Assembly (NCBI RefSeq): GCF_024448695.1
Contig: NZ_JAMOHY010000017.1
Location: 1-59,510 of the forward strand
Direction: 5' to 3'
Length of the DNA stretch: 59,510 bases
From: Stutzerimonas stutzeri
GTDB taxonomy: Bacteria; Pseudomonadota; Gammaproteobacteria; Pseudomonadales; Pseudomonadaceae
Below, piece after piece: positions 49,673 to 58,570 of the stretch. Under the pieces are notes generated by a model. It was not told the DNA's origin. It ran no database searches and saw nothing but the letters and a program-made list of their open reading frames with translations. A program made the position numbers and the translations under genes. The number at the start of each line of letters is the position of its first letter. The stretch's first letter is position 1.

Positions 49673-50683
49673 ATGACTCACAAGATTGCTTTGAACTTCG
49701 AAGACGGCGTCACGCGTTTCATCGATGCCCATATCGGTGAAACCGTGGCCGACGCCGCTTATCGTCAGGGCATCAACGTGCCGCTGGACTGCCGCGACGG
49801 CGCCTGCGGTGCCTGCAAGTGCTTTGCCGAAGCCGGGCGCTACGACCTCGGTGAGGAATACATCGAAGACGCACTGAGCGAAGACGAGGCCGAGCAGGGC
49901 TACGTGCTGACCTGCCAGATGCGCGCCGAGAGCGATTGCGTGATTCGCGTGCCGGCTTCATCGCAAGTGTGCAAGACCGAGCAGATCAGTTTCGAGGCGG
50001 CGATCAGCGATGTACGCCAGCTCTCCGAGAGCACCATCTCGCTGTCGATCAAGGGCGATTCGCTGACCCAACTGGCGTTCCTGCCGGGGCAGTACGTCAA
50101 CCTCAAGGTGCCGGGCAGCGACCAGACCCGCGCCTACTCCTTCAGCTCCATGCCGCGCGATGGCGAAGTCAGCTTCCTGATCCGCAACGTGCCGGGCGGA
50201 CTGATGAGCAGCTTCCTCACTGGCCTGGCGAAATCCGGCGACAGCCTGACCCTGGCAGGCCCGCTGGGCAGCTTCTACCTGCGCGACATCAAGCGTCCAT
50301 TGCTGCTGCTGGCCGGTGGCACGGGCCTCGCGCCGTTTACTGCCATGCTGGAAAAAATCGCCGAGCTGGGCAGCGAGCATCCGTTGCACCTGATTTACGG
50401 CGTAACCATGGATCACGATCTGGTGGAAATCGACAAGCTCGAAGCCTTCGCCGCGCGCATCCCCAATTTCACCTACAGCGCCTGCGTGGCGAGCCCCGAC
50501 AGCGTCTGGCCGCACAAGGGCTACGTCACTCAGCACATCGAGCCGAAGCACCTGAATGATGGCGAAGTGGACATCTACCTCTGCGGTCCGCCGCCGATGG
50601 TCGAGGCCGTCAGCCAGTTCATCCGTGAACAGGGCCTGCAACCGGCGAACTTCTACTACGAGAAATTTGCCGCCAGTGCGTGA
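49673..50683 (+). CDS. benC: Benzoate 1,2-dioxygenase reductase
   Basis: The 336-residue protein feeds electrons from NADH to the oxygenase. The plant-type 2Fe-2S domain has Cys40, Cys45, Cys48 and Cys81 (CRDGACGACKC). The FAD domain has RAYSFSSMP near 155, and the NAD domain has LLLLAGGTGLAPF near 210 and YLCGPPPMVEA near 301. GAGGGCGCC upstream fits. It ends 16 bases before a REP pair that splits it from benD. Confidence 0.95.
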   Translation: MTHKIALNFEDGVTRFIDAHIGETVADAAYRQGINVPLDCRDGACGACKCFAEAGRYDLGEEYIEDALSEDEAEQGYVLTCQMRAESDCVIRVPASSQVCKTEQISFEAAISDVRQLSESTISLSIKGDSLTQLAFLPGQYVNLKVPGSDQTRAYSFSSMPRDGEVSFLIRNVPGGLMSSFLTGLAKSGDSLTLAGPLGSFYLRDIKRPLLLLAGGTGLAPFTAMLEKIAELGSEHPLHLIYGVTMDHDLVEIDKLEAFAARIPNFTYSACVASPDSVWPHKGYVTQHIEPKHLNDGEVDIYLCGPPPMVEAVSQFIREQGLQPANFYYEKFAASA

Positions 50684-50700
50684 GCGGATGAACGGCTTCC

Positions 50701-50782
50701 GTAGGAGCGAACTTGTTCGCGAAAGAGGTCGGCATAGAAACAGCGGCCCGGACTCTGCAGCGCAAGAGCTCGCGAACAAGGG
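50701..50782. repeat. Inverted REP pair between benC and benD
   Basis: GTAGGAGCGAACTTGTTCGCGAA at 50701-50723 carries a palindrome GCGAAC/GTTCGC. CTCGCGAACAAG near 50770 is the reverse complement of its core. This is a Pseudomonas REP doublet. Such hairpins often cap upstream message and reduce expression of what follows. Confidence 0.85.
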
Positions 50783-50798
50783 TATCGAGGGTAGTTAG

Positions 50799-51578
50799 AT
50801 GAACAAGCGTTTTGAAAACAAAGTGGCTGTGATCACCGGCGCTGCCCAGGGCATCGGGCGCCGTGTAGCCGAGCGCATGGGCGCAGAGGGTGGCCGGCTG
50901 GTGCTGGTGGACCGTTCCGAGCTGGTTCACGAACTGGCCGACGAGCTGGGCGCAAAGGGCGTCGAAGTGCTGACCCTGACCGCTGATCTGGAGCAGTTCG
51001 CCGATTGCCACCGCGTCATGGACGCGGCCAAGGAGCGCTTCGGTCGTCTCGACATCCTCGTCAACAACGTAGGCGGCACCATCTGGGCCAAGCCCTTCGA
51101 GCATTACCTGGAACACGAGATTGAAGCTGAAGTGCGCCGCTCGCTGTTCCCCACGCTGTGGTGCTGCCATGCCGCGCTGCCGCATATGCTGGAGCAGGGC
51201 GCGGGCGCCATCGTCAACGTGTCTTCAATCGCTACCCGCAGCGTAAACCGCGTGCCCTACGGCGCGGCCAAGGGCGGCGTGAACGCGCTGACCGCGTGCC
51301 TGGCCTTCGAGAACGCCCAGCGTGGCATTCGCGTCAACGCCACCGCACCGGGCGGCACCGAAGCACCGCCTCGGCGCATTCCGCGCAACAACGCCGAGCA
51401 GAGCGAGCAGGAAAAGATCTGGTATCAGCAGATCGTCGATCAGACCATCGATTCCACACAGATGAAGCGCTACGGAACCATCGACGAGCAGGCCGGGGCG
51501 ATTCTGTTTCTGGCCTCCGACGATGCCAGCTACATCACCGGCGTGACCCTGCCGGTGGGCGGTGGCGATCTCGGCTGA
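50799..51578 (+). CDS. benD: Benzoate diol dehydrogenase
   Basis: The 259-residue protein is a short-chain dehydrogenase. The NAD site is TGAAQGIGR at about 13-21, and NNVGGT is near 89-94. The catalytic Ser is in NVSSIATRS near 142, with YGAAK (Tyr and Lys) near 155. It oxidises and decarboxylates the benzoate cis-diol to catechol. It follows the REP pair by 17 bases with AGGGTAG upstream. Confidence 0.95.
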   Translation: MNKRFENKVAVITGAAQGIGRRVAERMGAEGGRLVLVDRSELVHELADELGAKGVEVLTLTADLEQFADCHRVMDAAKERFGRLDILVNNVGGTIWAKPFEHYLEHEIEAEVRRSLFPTLWCCHAALPHMLEQGAGAIVNVSSIATRSVNRVPYGAAKGGVNALTACLAFENAQRGIRVNATAPGGTEAPPRRIPRNNAEQSEQEKIWYQQIVDQTIDSTQMKRYGTIDEQAGAILFLASDDASYITGVTLPVGGGDLG

Positions 51579-51696
51579 TAGCCGAGCGCCGCTACCCGCT
51601 TTTTGCAGCACGTACGAAGTATCGCAGTGCGTACAGCCCGATCTCAGCGGCTGGCGCGATGAACCATGACTTACAAAAACAATAGAGAGTCTTGCC

Positions 51697-53040
51697 ATGC
51701 GTACAGTTGACGTTCATGAAGTTATCGATAACGCCCGTTTCAGCCAGTTCCACTGGCTGGTTATGTGCCTGTGCGCACTGCTGCTGATCTTCGACGGCTA
51801 CGACCTGTTCATCTACGGTGTGGTGCTGCCGGTGATCATGACGGAGTGGGGGCTGACGCCGCTGCAAGCAGGCGCGTTGGGCAGCTACGCGTTGTTCGGG
51901 ATGATGTTCGGCGCGCTGATCTTCGGCACCCTGGCCGACCGTATCGGGCGCAAGAAGGGCATCGCCATCTGCTTCGTGTTGTTCAGCGCTGCGACGGTGC
52001 TCAACGGCTTTGCCAGCACGCCGACCGAATTCGGCATCTTCCGCTTCCTCGCCGGCCTCGGCTGCGGCGGGCTGATGCCCAACGTGGTGGCGCTGATGAA
52101 CGAATACGCGCCGAAGAAGCTGCGCAGCACCCTGGTTGCCATCATGTTCAGCGGCTATTCGCTGGGCGGCATGCTCTCCGCCGGGCTGGGCATCTACATG
52201 CTGCCGAGCTTTGGCTGGGAAGCGATGTTCTTCGCCGCTGCGGTGCCGCTGCTGCTGTTACCGGTAATTCTCTGGAAGCTGCCCGAATCAGTGGGCTTTC
52301 TGGTGCGCCAGGGCCGTAACGAACAGGCACGCAAACTGCTCAATCAAATCGATCCGAGCCTTGCGCTCAGCGCCAGCGACGAGCTGGTGATCACCGAGGT
52401 AAAAGGCAAGAGCGCCTCGGTGATCGAGCTGTTTCGCGACGGCCGTCTGCTCGGCACGCTGTCGATCTGGGTGGCGTTCTTCTGCTGCCTGCTGATGGTC
52501 TACGCGTTGGGTTCCTGGCTGCCGAAGCTGATGGCCAACGCCGGTTACAGCCTGGGGTCGAGCCTGTCGTTCCTGGTGGCGTTGAATCTGGGCGGCATGT
52601 TCGGCGCAATTCTCGGCGGTTGGCTGGGGGATCGCTTCAACCTGGCCAAGGTGGTGGTGGTGTTCTTCGCCGTGTCAGTGGTCTCCATCAGCCTGCTGGG
52701 TTTCAAGACACCGACGCCGGTGCTCTACAGCCTGATCACCCTTGCCGGCGCCACCGTGATCGGCACGCAGATTCTGCTCTACGCCTGTGCTGCGCAGTTC
52801 TATGGCCTGTCGATCCGCTCCACGGGTCTGGGCTGGGCCTCGGGCATCGGCCGCAATGGCGCCATCGTCGGCCCGCTGCTCGGTGGCGCGCTGCTGGGTA
52901 TCAACCTGCCGCTGCAACTGAACTTCATCGCCTTCGCCATTCCTGGTGTGGTCGCCGCGTTGGCCATGGCTGTCTACGCCGTCTCCGGTCAGCGCAACAG
53001 CGGCGTCACGCCAACTGGCCTGTCGGCGGCGAAAGCCTGA
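51697..53040 (+). CDS. benK: Benzoate transporter BenK (MFS)
   Basis: The 447-residue protein has about 12 spans and belongs to the aromatic acid/H+ symporter MFS group. The start MRTVDVHEVIDNARFSQFHW and DGYDLFIYGVVLPVIM near 30 are typical. GTLADRIGRKKG near 72 is motif A. A central cytoplasmic loop holds LLNQIDPSLALSA. It brings benzoate into the cell. catB begins 30 bases after its stop, so the cat genes are likely read through from here. Confidence 0.93.
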   Translation: MRTVDVHEVIDNARFSQFHWLVMCLCALLLIFDGYDLFIYGVVLPVIMTEWGLTPLQAGALGSYALFGMMFGALIFGTLADRIGRKKGIAICFVLFSAATVLNGFASTPTEFGIFRFLAGLGCGGLMPNVVALMNEYAPKKLRSTLVAIMFSGYSLGGMLSAGLGIYMLPSFGWEAMFFAAAVPLLLLPVILWKLPESVGFLVRQGRNEQARKLLNQIDPSLALSASDELVITEVKGKSASVIELFRDGRLLGTLSIWVAFFCCLLMVYALGSWLPKLMANAGYSLGSSLSFLVALNLGGMFGAILGGWLGDRFNLAKVVVVFFAVSVVSISLLGFKTPTPVLYSLITLAGATVIGTQILLYACAAQFYGLSIRSTGLGWASGIGRNGAIVGPLLGGALLGINLPLQLNFIAFAIPGVVAALAMAVYAVSGQRNSGVTPTGLSAAKA

Positions 53041-53069
53041 ACACTGAAATAGAAACTCCGGGAGCCGAT

Positions 53070-54191
53070 ATGAGCCATACCCTGATCGAAAGCATCCAGA
53101 CGGTCATCGTCGACCTGCCCACCATCCGCCCGCACAAGCTGGCGATGCACACCATGCAGCAGCAGACGCTGGTGATCATCCGCGTGCGTTGCAGCGATGG
53201 CGTGGAAGGTATCGGCGAATCCACCACCATTGGCGGCCTGGCCTACGGCAACGAAAGCCCGGAGAGCATCAAGAGCAACATCGACAGCCATCTGGCGCCG
53301 ATGCTGGTTGGTCAGGATGCGAGCAACATCAATGCCGCCACGCTGCGTCTGGAGCGGATCGCCAAGGGCAACACCTTCGCCAAGTCCGGCCTGGAGAGCG
53401 CGCTGCTCGACGCCCAGGGTAAGCGCCTCGGCCTCCCGGTCAGCGAACTGCTCGGCGGCCGCGTCCGCGACAGCCTGGAAGTGGCCTGGACCCTGGCCAG
53501 CGGCGACACCGCCAGGGATATCGCCGAAGCCGAGCAGATGCTCGATATCCGCCGCCACCGCATCTTCAAACTGAAGATCGGCGCCAACCCGCTGGAGCAG
53601 GATCTCAAGCATGTAGTGGCGATCAAGCGGGCGCTGGGTGATCGCGCCAGCGTGCGCGTCGACGTCAACCAGGGCTGGGACGAATCCCAGGCCATCCGCG
53701 GCTGCCGGGTGCTGGGCGAGAACGGTATCGACCTGATCGAACAGCCCATCTCGCGGATCAATCGCGGCGGCCAGATTCGCCTGAACCAGAGCAGCCTGGC
53801 GCCGATCATGGCCGATGAGTCCATCGAGAGCGTGGAAGACGCCTTCAGCCTCGCCGCTGACGGCGCCGCCAGCATCTTCGCCCTGAAGATTGCCAAGAAC
53901 GGCGGCCCGCGTGCCGTGCTGCGTACCGCACAGATTGCCGAAGCGGCGGGCATCGCCCTCTACGGCGGGACCATGCTTGAAGGCGCCATTGGCACCCTGG
54001 CTTCGGCCCATGCCTTTGTCACCCTGAACAAGCTGACCTGGCACACCGAGCTGTTCGGCCCGCTGCTGCTCACCGAAGAAATCGTTACCGAGGCGCCGGC
54101 GTACCGCGACTTCCAGCTGGAAGTCCCGCGCACGCCGGGCCTCGGCCTGACCCTGGACGAAGAGCGCCTGGCGTTCTTCAGCCGCAAATAA
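53070..54191 (+). CDS. catB: Muconate cycloisomerase
   Basis: The 373-residue protein belongs to the enolase superfamily. FKLKIG near 168-173 holds the base Lys. Metal ligands sit in VDVNQGWDES near 198, IEQP near 224 and MADES near 248. It lactonises cis,cis-muconate to muconolactone. ATG 53070 has GGGAG 8 bases upstream; the longer frame runs through benK and is rejected. catC starts 16 bases on. Confidence 0.95.
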   Translation: MSHTLIESIQTVIVDLPTIRPHKLAMHTMQQQTLVIIRVRCSDGVEGIGESTTIGGLAYGNESPESIKSNIDSHLAPMLVGQDASNINAATLRLERIAKGNTFAKSGLESALLDAQGKRLGLPVSELLGGRVRDSLEVAWTLASGDTARDIAEAEQMLDIRRHRIFKLKIGANPLEQDLKHVVAIKRALGDRASVRVDVNQGWDESQAIRGCRVLGENGIDLIEQPISRINRGGQIRLNQSSLAPIMADESIESVEDAFSLAADGAASIFALKIAKNGGPRAVLRTAQIAEAAGIALYGGTMLEGAIGTLASAHAFVTLNKLTWHTELFGPLLLTEEIVTEAPAYRDFQLEVPRTPGLGLTLDEERLAFFSRK

Positions 54192-54206
54192 CCGGAGGCT
54201 GGAAAC

Positions 54207-54497
54207 ATGCTGTTCCACGTAAAGATGATCGTGAAGTTGCCACTCGACATGGCCCCGGCCAAGGCCGCCAAGCTCAAGGCCGACGAAAAGGAACTGGCGC
54301 AAAACCTGATGCGCGAGGGCAAGTGGCGCCATTTGTGGCGCATCGCCGGCCAATACGCCAACTACAGCGTGTTCGATGTGGCCAGCGTGCAAGAGCTGCA
54401 CGACACCCTGATGCAGCTGCCGCTGTTCCCCTACATGGAAATCGAGGTCGATGCGCTGTGCCGTCATCCGTCCTCGGTCCGTGAAGACGATCGCTGA
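54207..54497 (+). CDS. catC: Muconolactone delta-isomerase
   Basis: The 96-residue protein is a full-length CatC. It starts MLFHVKMIVKLPLDM and has WRHLWRIAGQYANYSVFDV near 40-58, with a PLFPYMEIEVDALCRHPSS end. It forms a decamer in known relatives. It turns muconolactone into beta-ketoadipate enol-lactone. GGAGGC upstream is a good ribosome site. Confidence 0.95.
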   Translation: MLFHVKMIVKLPLDMAPAKAAKLKADEKELAQNLMREGKWRHLWRIAGQYANYSVFDVASVQELHDTLMQLPLFPYMEIEVDALCRHPSSVREDDR

Positions 54498-54568
54498 TCA
54501 CCGTTCAAGGCCGGGCACGTCCCGGCGCGTCAACCGTGTAACGACAAATACAAAATGAGGCCTGAGCC

Positions 54569-55507
54569 ATGACTGTGAAAATTTCCAACTCCGATCACGT
54601 CCAGAACTTCTTCAAGGAAGCCAGCGGTTTCCGGAATGATGAAGGTAGCCGCCGCCTGAAGACCGTGGTCAACCGTATCCTGGTGGACACCGCGAAGATC
54701 ATCGAAGACCTGGAAATCACTCAGGATGAGTTCTGGAAAGCGGTGGATTACCTCAATCGTCTCGGTGGTCGCAACGAGGCCGGCCTGTTGGTGGCGGGCC
54801 TGGGCCTGGAGCACTACCTCGACCTGCTGCAGGACGCCAAGGACGAGCAGGCCGGCCTGATCGGCGGTACCCCACGCACCATCGAAGGCCCGCTGTATGT
54901 AGCCGGCGCACCGATTGCCGAAGGTGAAGTGCGCATGGACGACGGCAGCGAAGACGGCATCGCCACCGTGATGTTCCTCCAGGGTCAGGTCACCGATGCC
55001 GATTGCAAGCCGGTCGCCGGTGCTACCGTCGATCTCTGGCACGCCAACACCCAGGGCAACTATTCCTACTTCGACAAGAGCCAGTCGGACTACAACCTGC
55101 GCCGGCGCATCATCACCGACGCCGAAGGCCGTTATCGCGCCCGCAGCATCGTGCCGTCCGGTTACGGCTGCTCGCCGGATGGTCCGACCCAGGAATGCCT
55201 CGACCTGCTGGGTCGTCATGGCCAGCGTCCGGCGCATATCCACTTCTTCATCTCCGCGCCGGGCCATCGCCACCTGACCACGCAGATCAACCTCTCCGGC
55301 GACAAGTACCTGTGGGATGACTTTGCCTACGCCACTCGCGATGGCCTGGTCGGCGACATCCGCTTCAACGAAGACGCCGAAGCCGCCCGAACCCGTGGTA
55401 TTGAAGGCCGCTTCGCCGAAGTGGACTTCGACTTCCAGCTGCAGAGCGCACCAGCGCCACAAGCCGAACAGCGCAGCCAGCGTCCGCGCGCGTTGCAGCA
55501 GGCCTGA
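54569..55507 (+). CDS. catA: Catechol 1,2-dioxygenase (intradiol)
   Basis: The 312-residue protein has an N-terminal helical linker (about 1-90), then the beta-sandwich domain. Iron ligands are Tyr in TIEGPLYVAGAP near 111, Tyr in PSGYGCSPDG near 200, and His in RPAHIHFFISAPGH near 225. It opens catechol to cis,cis-muconate. It starts 71 bases after catC with TGAGGCCTGAGCC upstream. The order catBCA matches other pseudomonads. Confidence 0.95.
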   Translation: MTVKISNSDHVQNFFKEASGFRNDEGSRRLKTVVNRILVDTAKIIEDLEITQDEFWKAVDYLNRLGGRNEAGLLVAGLGLEHYLDLLQDAKDEQAGLIGGTPRTIEGPLYVAGAPIAEGEVRMDDGSEDGIATVMFLQGQVTDADCKPVAGATVDLWHANTQGNYSYFDKSQSDYNLRRRIITDAEGRYRARSIVPSGYGCSPDGPTQECLDLLGRHGQRPAHIHFFISAPGHRHLTTQINLSGDKYLWDDFAYATRDGLVGDIRFNEDAEAARTRGIEGRFAEVDFDFQLQSAPAPQAEQRSQRPRALQQA

Positions 55508-55540
55508 CCGGAAGGCGCTACGCGCCGGCTGTTTGCCCGG

Positions 55541-55662
55541 TGCGTAGGGTGGATGACGTTCTTCTCAGCCACCGGCTTTTGCGTGAGGTGGATGAATAAA
55601 GCGCCATCCACCCCACGCAAGCAGCAGGCTTGGTAGGGTGGATAACGCTCTTTTTATCCACC
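55541..55662. repeat. Cluster of GTAGGGTGGAT palindromic repeats
   Basis: Three related units are seen. GTAGGGTGGATGACG lies at 55543. A long hairpin has GCGTGAGGTGGATG at 55581-55594 pairing with CATCCACCCCACGC at 55605-55618. A third has GGTGGATAA at 55637-55645 pairing with TTATCCACC at 55654-55662. They look like REP-type elements. They lie after catA and before benE, and no gene was seen in 55508-55760. Confidence 0.8.
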
Positions 55663-55760
55663 GCGTCACCCGCTTGGTTTCACCGTTCCATCGCTTCATC
55701 TCTACAACAAGAGCAATCCGGGCACTGCCACGGATAGCCATGCCTGACTTGCGAGGCACC

Positions 55761-56987
55761 ATGAAAACGCTACTGAAGGACTGCTCGGTCTCCGCCGTGG
55801 TGGCCGGTTTCATCGCGACGGTGATCTCCTATGCCGGACCGCTGGTGATCATTTTCCAGGCGGCCAAGGCAGCCAACATGCACCATGACGTGTTGTCGTC
55901 CTGGATCTGGACGATTTCCATCGGCAGTGGCGTGCTCGGCATTCTTCTAAGCCTGCGCTACAAGGTGCCCATCGTCATTGCCTGGTCCGCGCCCGGCTCG
56001 GCGCTGCTGGTTACCCTGTTGCCCGGTATTACCCTGAATCAAGCCGTCGGCGCCTATCTGGTGGCCAACGCGATCATCCTGCTGGTCGGCCTGTCCGGTG
56101 CCTTCGATCGCATCATCGGCAAGCTGCCCGCTGCGATTTCCGCGGCCATGCTGGCAGGCATCCTGTTTTCCTTCGGCACCGGCCTGTTCGTCTCGGTCAA
56201 GGATCAGCCCTGGCTGGTGCTGGCGATGTTCACCACTTACCTGATCTTCAAGCGCGTGATGCCACGTTATGCGGTGCTCGCCGTGTTGGTGGTGGGCGTG
56301 CTGATCACGCTCGCCAGCGGCGAATTGAACAGCGGGGCGCTGGTGATCGGGCTGGCCACTCCGGTCTGGATTACGCCCGAATTCAGCTGGCAGGTGATGC
56401 TCAGCATTGCCTTGCCGCTGGTCATGGTGTCGCTGACCGGACAGTTCGTGCCGGGCATGGTGGTGCTACGCAACGATGGCTACCAGACACCGGCCAGCCC
56501 GCTGATCAGCAGCAGTGCGCTGGGTTCGCTGCTGCTGGCGCCGTTCGGCTGCCACGGGCTGAACCTGGCGGCCATCACTGCCGCCATCTGCACCGGCAAG
56601 GAGTCTCACGAAGATCCCGGCAAACGCTACGTCGCGGGCGTTTCTGGCGGTGTGTTCTATCTGTTGCTGGGCGTTTTCGGCGCAACCCTGGTATCGATCT
56701 TCAGCGCATTTCCCGCCGCCCTGATCGCCGCCCTTGCAGGCCTTGCGCTGCTGGCGGCGATTGGCGGCGCACTGAGTTCGGCAATGGCGGTCCCGAAGGA
56801 TCGTGAAGCGGCCCTGATCACCTTCCTGGTAACCGCTTCGGGCATGTCGTTGCTGGGACTGTCCGCCGCGTTCTGGGGGCTGATCTTCGGCATTACCGCC
56901 CATCTTCTGCTGGGGCTGACGAAGCCCCATCCAAGCATTTCGGCCCACCCGCCAGCCGTTGCCGAAAGGGAACAGCCGGCGCGCTGA
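55761..56987 (+). CDS. benE: Benzoate/H+ symporter BenE
   Basis: The 408-residue membrane protein has about 11-12 spans and matches the BenE family. Family parts are VIAWSAPGSALLVT near 72-85, LPAAISAAMLAGILFSFGTGLF near 120-141, and GQFVPGMVVLRNDGY near 230, then FGCHGLNLAAITAAICTGKESH near 263. It is a second benzoate importer besides BenK. ATG 55761 has GCGAGG upstream and is preferred to an ATG 21 bases earlier. Confidence 0.9.
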   Translation: MKTLLKDCSVSAVVAGFIATVISYAGPLVIIFQAAKAANMHHDVLSSWIWTISIGSGVLGILLSLRYKVPIVIAWSAPGSALLVTLLPGITLNQAVGAYLVANAIILLVGLSGAFDRIIGKLPAAISAAMLAGILFSFGTGLFVSVKDQPWLVLAMFTTYLIFKRVMPRYAVLAVLVVGVLITLASGELNSGALVIGLATPVWITPEFSWQVMLSIALPLVMVSLTGQFVPGMVVLRNDGYQTPASPLISSSALGSLLLAPFGCHGLNLAAITAAICTGKESHEDPGKRYVAGVSGGVFYLLLGVFGATLVSIFSAFPAALIAALAGLALLAAIGGALSSAMAVPKDREAALITFLVTASGMSLLGLSAAFWGLIFGITAHLLLGLTKPHPSISAHPPAVAEREQPAR

Positions 56988-57110
56988 AAACCTGCACAGC
57001 TACACCCCAAAAAAACAACGCAAAGAGCAACCGAACTTGCCGCCTGTTTCCGGTGCTGTGCCCGGAACGCGGCGACCTGTGCCCAGAAAACAACAACAAC
57101 GAGAAAAGAC

Positions 57111-58382
57111 ATGACCAAAATGCTGAAAATCTCTCCGCTGGCCCTGGCTGTCGGAGCCTCCTTCATGCTGCCGTCTGCCTTCGCTGCCGAGGGTGGTTTC
57201 ATCGAGGACAACACGGCAACCCTGCAGGCGCGCAACTATTACTTCAGCCGGGATTTCTCCGACATCGTCGGCCCCAACCAACAGTCCAAGTCCGAAGAAT
57301 GGGCGCAGGGTTTCATCCTCAAGGTGAACTCCGGCTACACCCAGGGCACGGTCGGTTTCGGGGTCGATCTGCTCGGGCAACTGGGCATCAAGCTCGACAG
57401 CAGCGGGGGGCGGGCCAACACCGGATTGCTGCCGACCGACACCGATGGCAAGGCCGTGGACAACTACAGCCGCCTCGGCGCAGCGCTCAAGGTGCGGCTG
57501 TCGCAGACCGAACTGAAGATTGGCGAGCAAACGCCGAACCTGCCGGTGCTCACCTTCAGTGATATCCGCCTGCTGCTGCCGACCTACCAGGGCGCCAGTA
57601 TCGTTTCCCGCGAGATCGACGGCCTGACCCTGCAAGGAGGCCAGTTCCGTTCCGGCAGCCTGCTGAACGCGGCGGGTGACGGCAAGATGCGCGCCAAGCT
57701 CGGCCATACGCCACAGCAGGGCGGCGATGCGGCGACCGACCGCTTCAACTACGCTGGTGCCGATTACGCTTTCAACGACAAGCGCACCTCGGTTGGCGTC
57801 TGGTACGCGCAATTGGAGGACATCTACAACCAGCGTTTCTACAGCCTCAAGCACAGCGAGCCGGTGGGCGACTGGGTACTGGGCGCCAATACCGGCTTCT
57901 ACGACTCCAAGGAAGACGGCGATCAACTGCTGGGCAATATCGACAATCAGGCGGCGTTCTCCCAGCTTTCGGCCAAGTACGGCGGGCATACCTTCATGGT
58001 CGGCTATCAGGCCATGTTCGGCGATGACGCCTTCCCGCGCGTCTTCAACAACATCACGCCGCTGGGCAACGAAGTCCCTACCTATGAGTTCGCCGGAGCC
58101 GACGAGCGCTCCTGGCAGGTTCGCCATGACTACGACTTCGCCGCGCTGGGCGTCCCCGGCCTGGTGACCACGGTGCGCTACATCAGCGGTAACAACGTGG
58201 ACACTGGCAGGGGCTTCGAGGGCAAGGAGTGGGAGCGCGATCTGGACGTGGGTTACACCTTCCAGAGCGGCATCCTGAAGAACCTCAACGTGCGGGTGCG
58301 CAACGTGGTCGCGCGCTCCAACTACCGCAGCGACATCAACGAGAACCGCCTGATCTTCAACTACACCTGGCAGCTGTTGTAA
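57111..58382 (+). CDS. benF: OprD-family porin, probably BenF
   Basis: The 423-residue protein has a signal peptide (about 1-25, ending SAFA). The rest alternates beta strands with the OprD pattern: [21 protein letters not shown] near 29, [27 protein letters not shown] near 63 and a C-terminal beta strand ending in WQLL. OprD-type channels take up one substrate group; the place after benE suggests benzoate. The benF name rests on context. Its 3' gap to pcaR has a PcaR-type palindrome. Confidence 0.85.
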   Translation: MTKMLKISPLALAVGASFMLPSAFAAEGGFIEDNTATLQARNYYFSRDFSDIVGPNQQSKSEEWAQGFILKVNSGYTQGTVGFGVDLLGQLGIKLDSSGGRANTGLLPTDTDGKAVDNYSRLGAALKVRLSQTELKIGEQTPNLPVLTFSDIRLLLPTYQGASIVSREIDGLTLQGGQFRSGSLLNAAGDGKMRAKLGHTPQQGGDAATDRFNYAGADYAFNDKRTSVGVWYAQLEDIYNQRFYSLKHSEPVGDWVLGANTGFYDSKEDGDQLLGNIDNQAAFSQLSAKYGGHTFMVGYQAMFGDDAFPRVFNNITPLGNEVPTYEFAGADERSWQVRHDYDFAALGVPGLVTTVRYISGNNVDTGRGFEGKEWERDLDVGYTFQSGILKNLNVRVRNVVARSNYRSDINENRLIFNYTWQLL

Positions 58383-58514
58383 GGGACCGAGCTCCCGCAG
58401 TCGCTGGCTGCGGGCCAGCCAGCATTGCCTGGCGCAGCGCATGGACGGTGATCGACAAGGCCTAGCGTCGACAACTGTTACTAAAGAGGACGACCAGCCT
58501 CGGGATAACTTTTG

Positions 58515-58547
58515 CGATTATCGAATAGTCGCTCGATAATCGATTAT
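58515..58547. promoter_or_regulatory. PcaR-type operator upstream of pcaR
   Basis: CGATTATCGA at 58515-58524 and TCGATAATCG at 58533-58542 form a perfect 10-bp inverted repeat. The right half resembles the known PcaR box core TTCGATAATCGC. ATAATCGATTAT at 58536-58547 is a further overlapping palindrome. It lies 24 bases before the pcaR start, so autoregulation is likely. Confidence 0.8.
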
Positions 58548-58570
58548 CCCTTTGGCAAGGCAGCCCTAAC

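Noticed and set aside
47476..49674. A 732-residue minus-strand frame opposite benA and benB
   Set aside because: The forward strand encodes BenA and BenB with clear Rieske and iron-site residues. The reverse frame is a shadow.
52620..53069. A long N-terminal extension of catB through benK
   Set aside because: The extension lies in a shadow frame of benK. ATG 53070 has a good ribosome site and begins the known CatB sequence.
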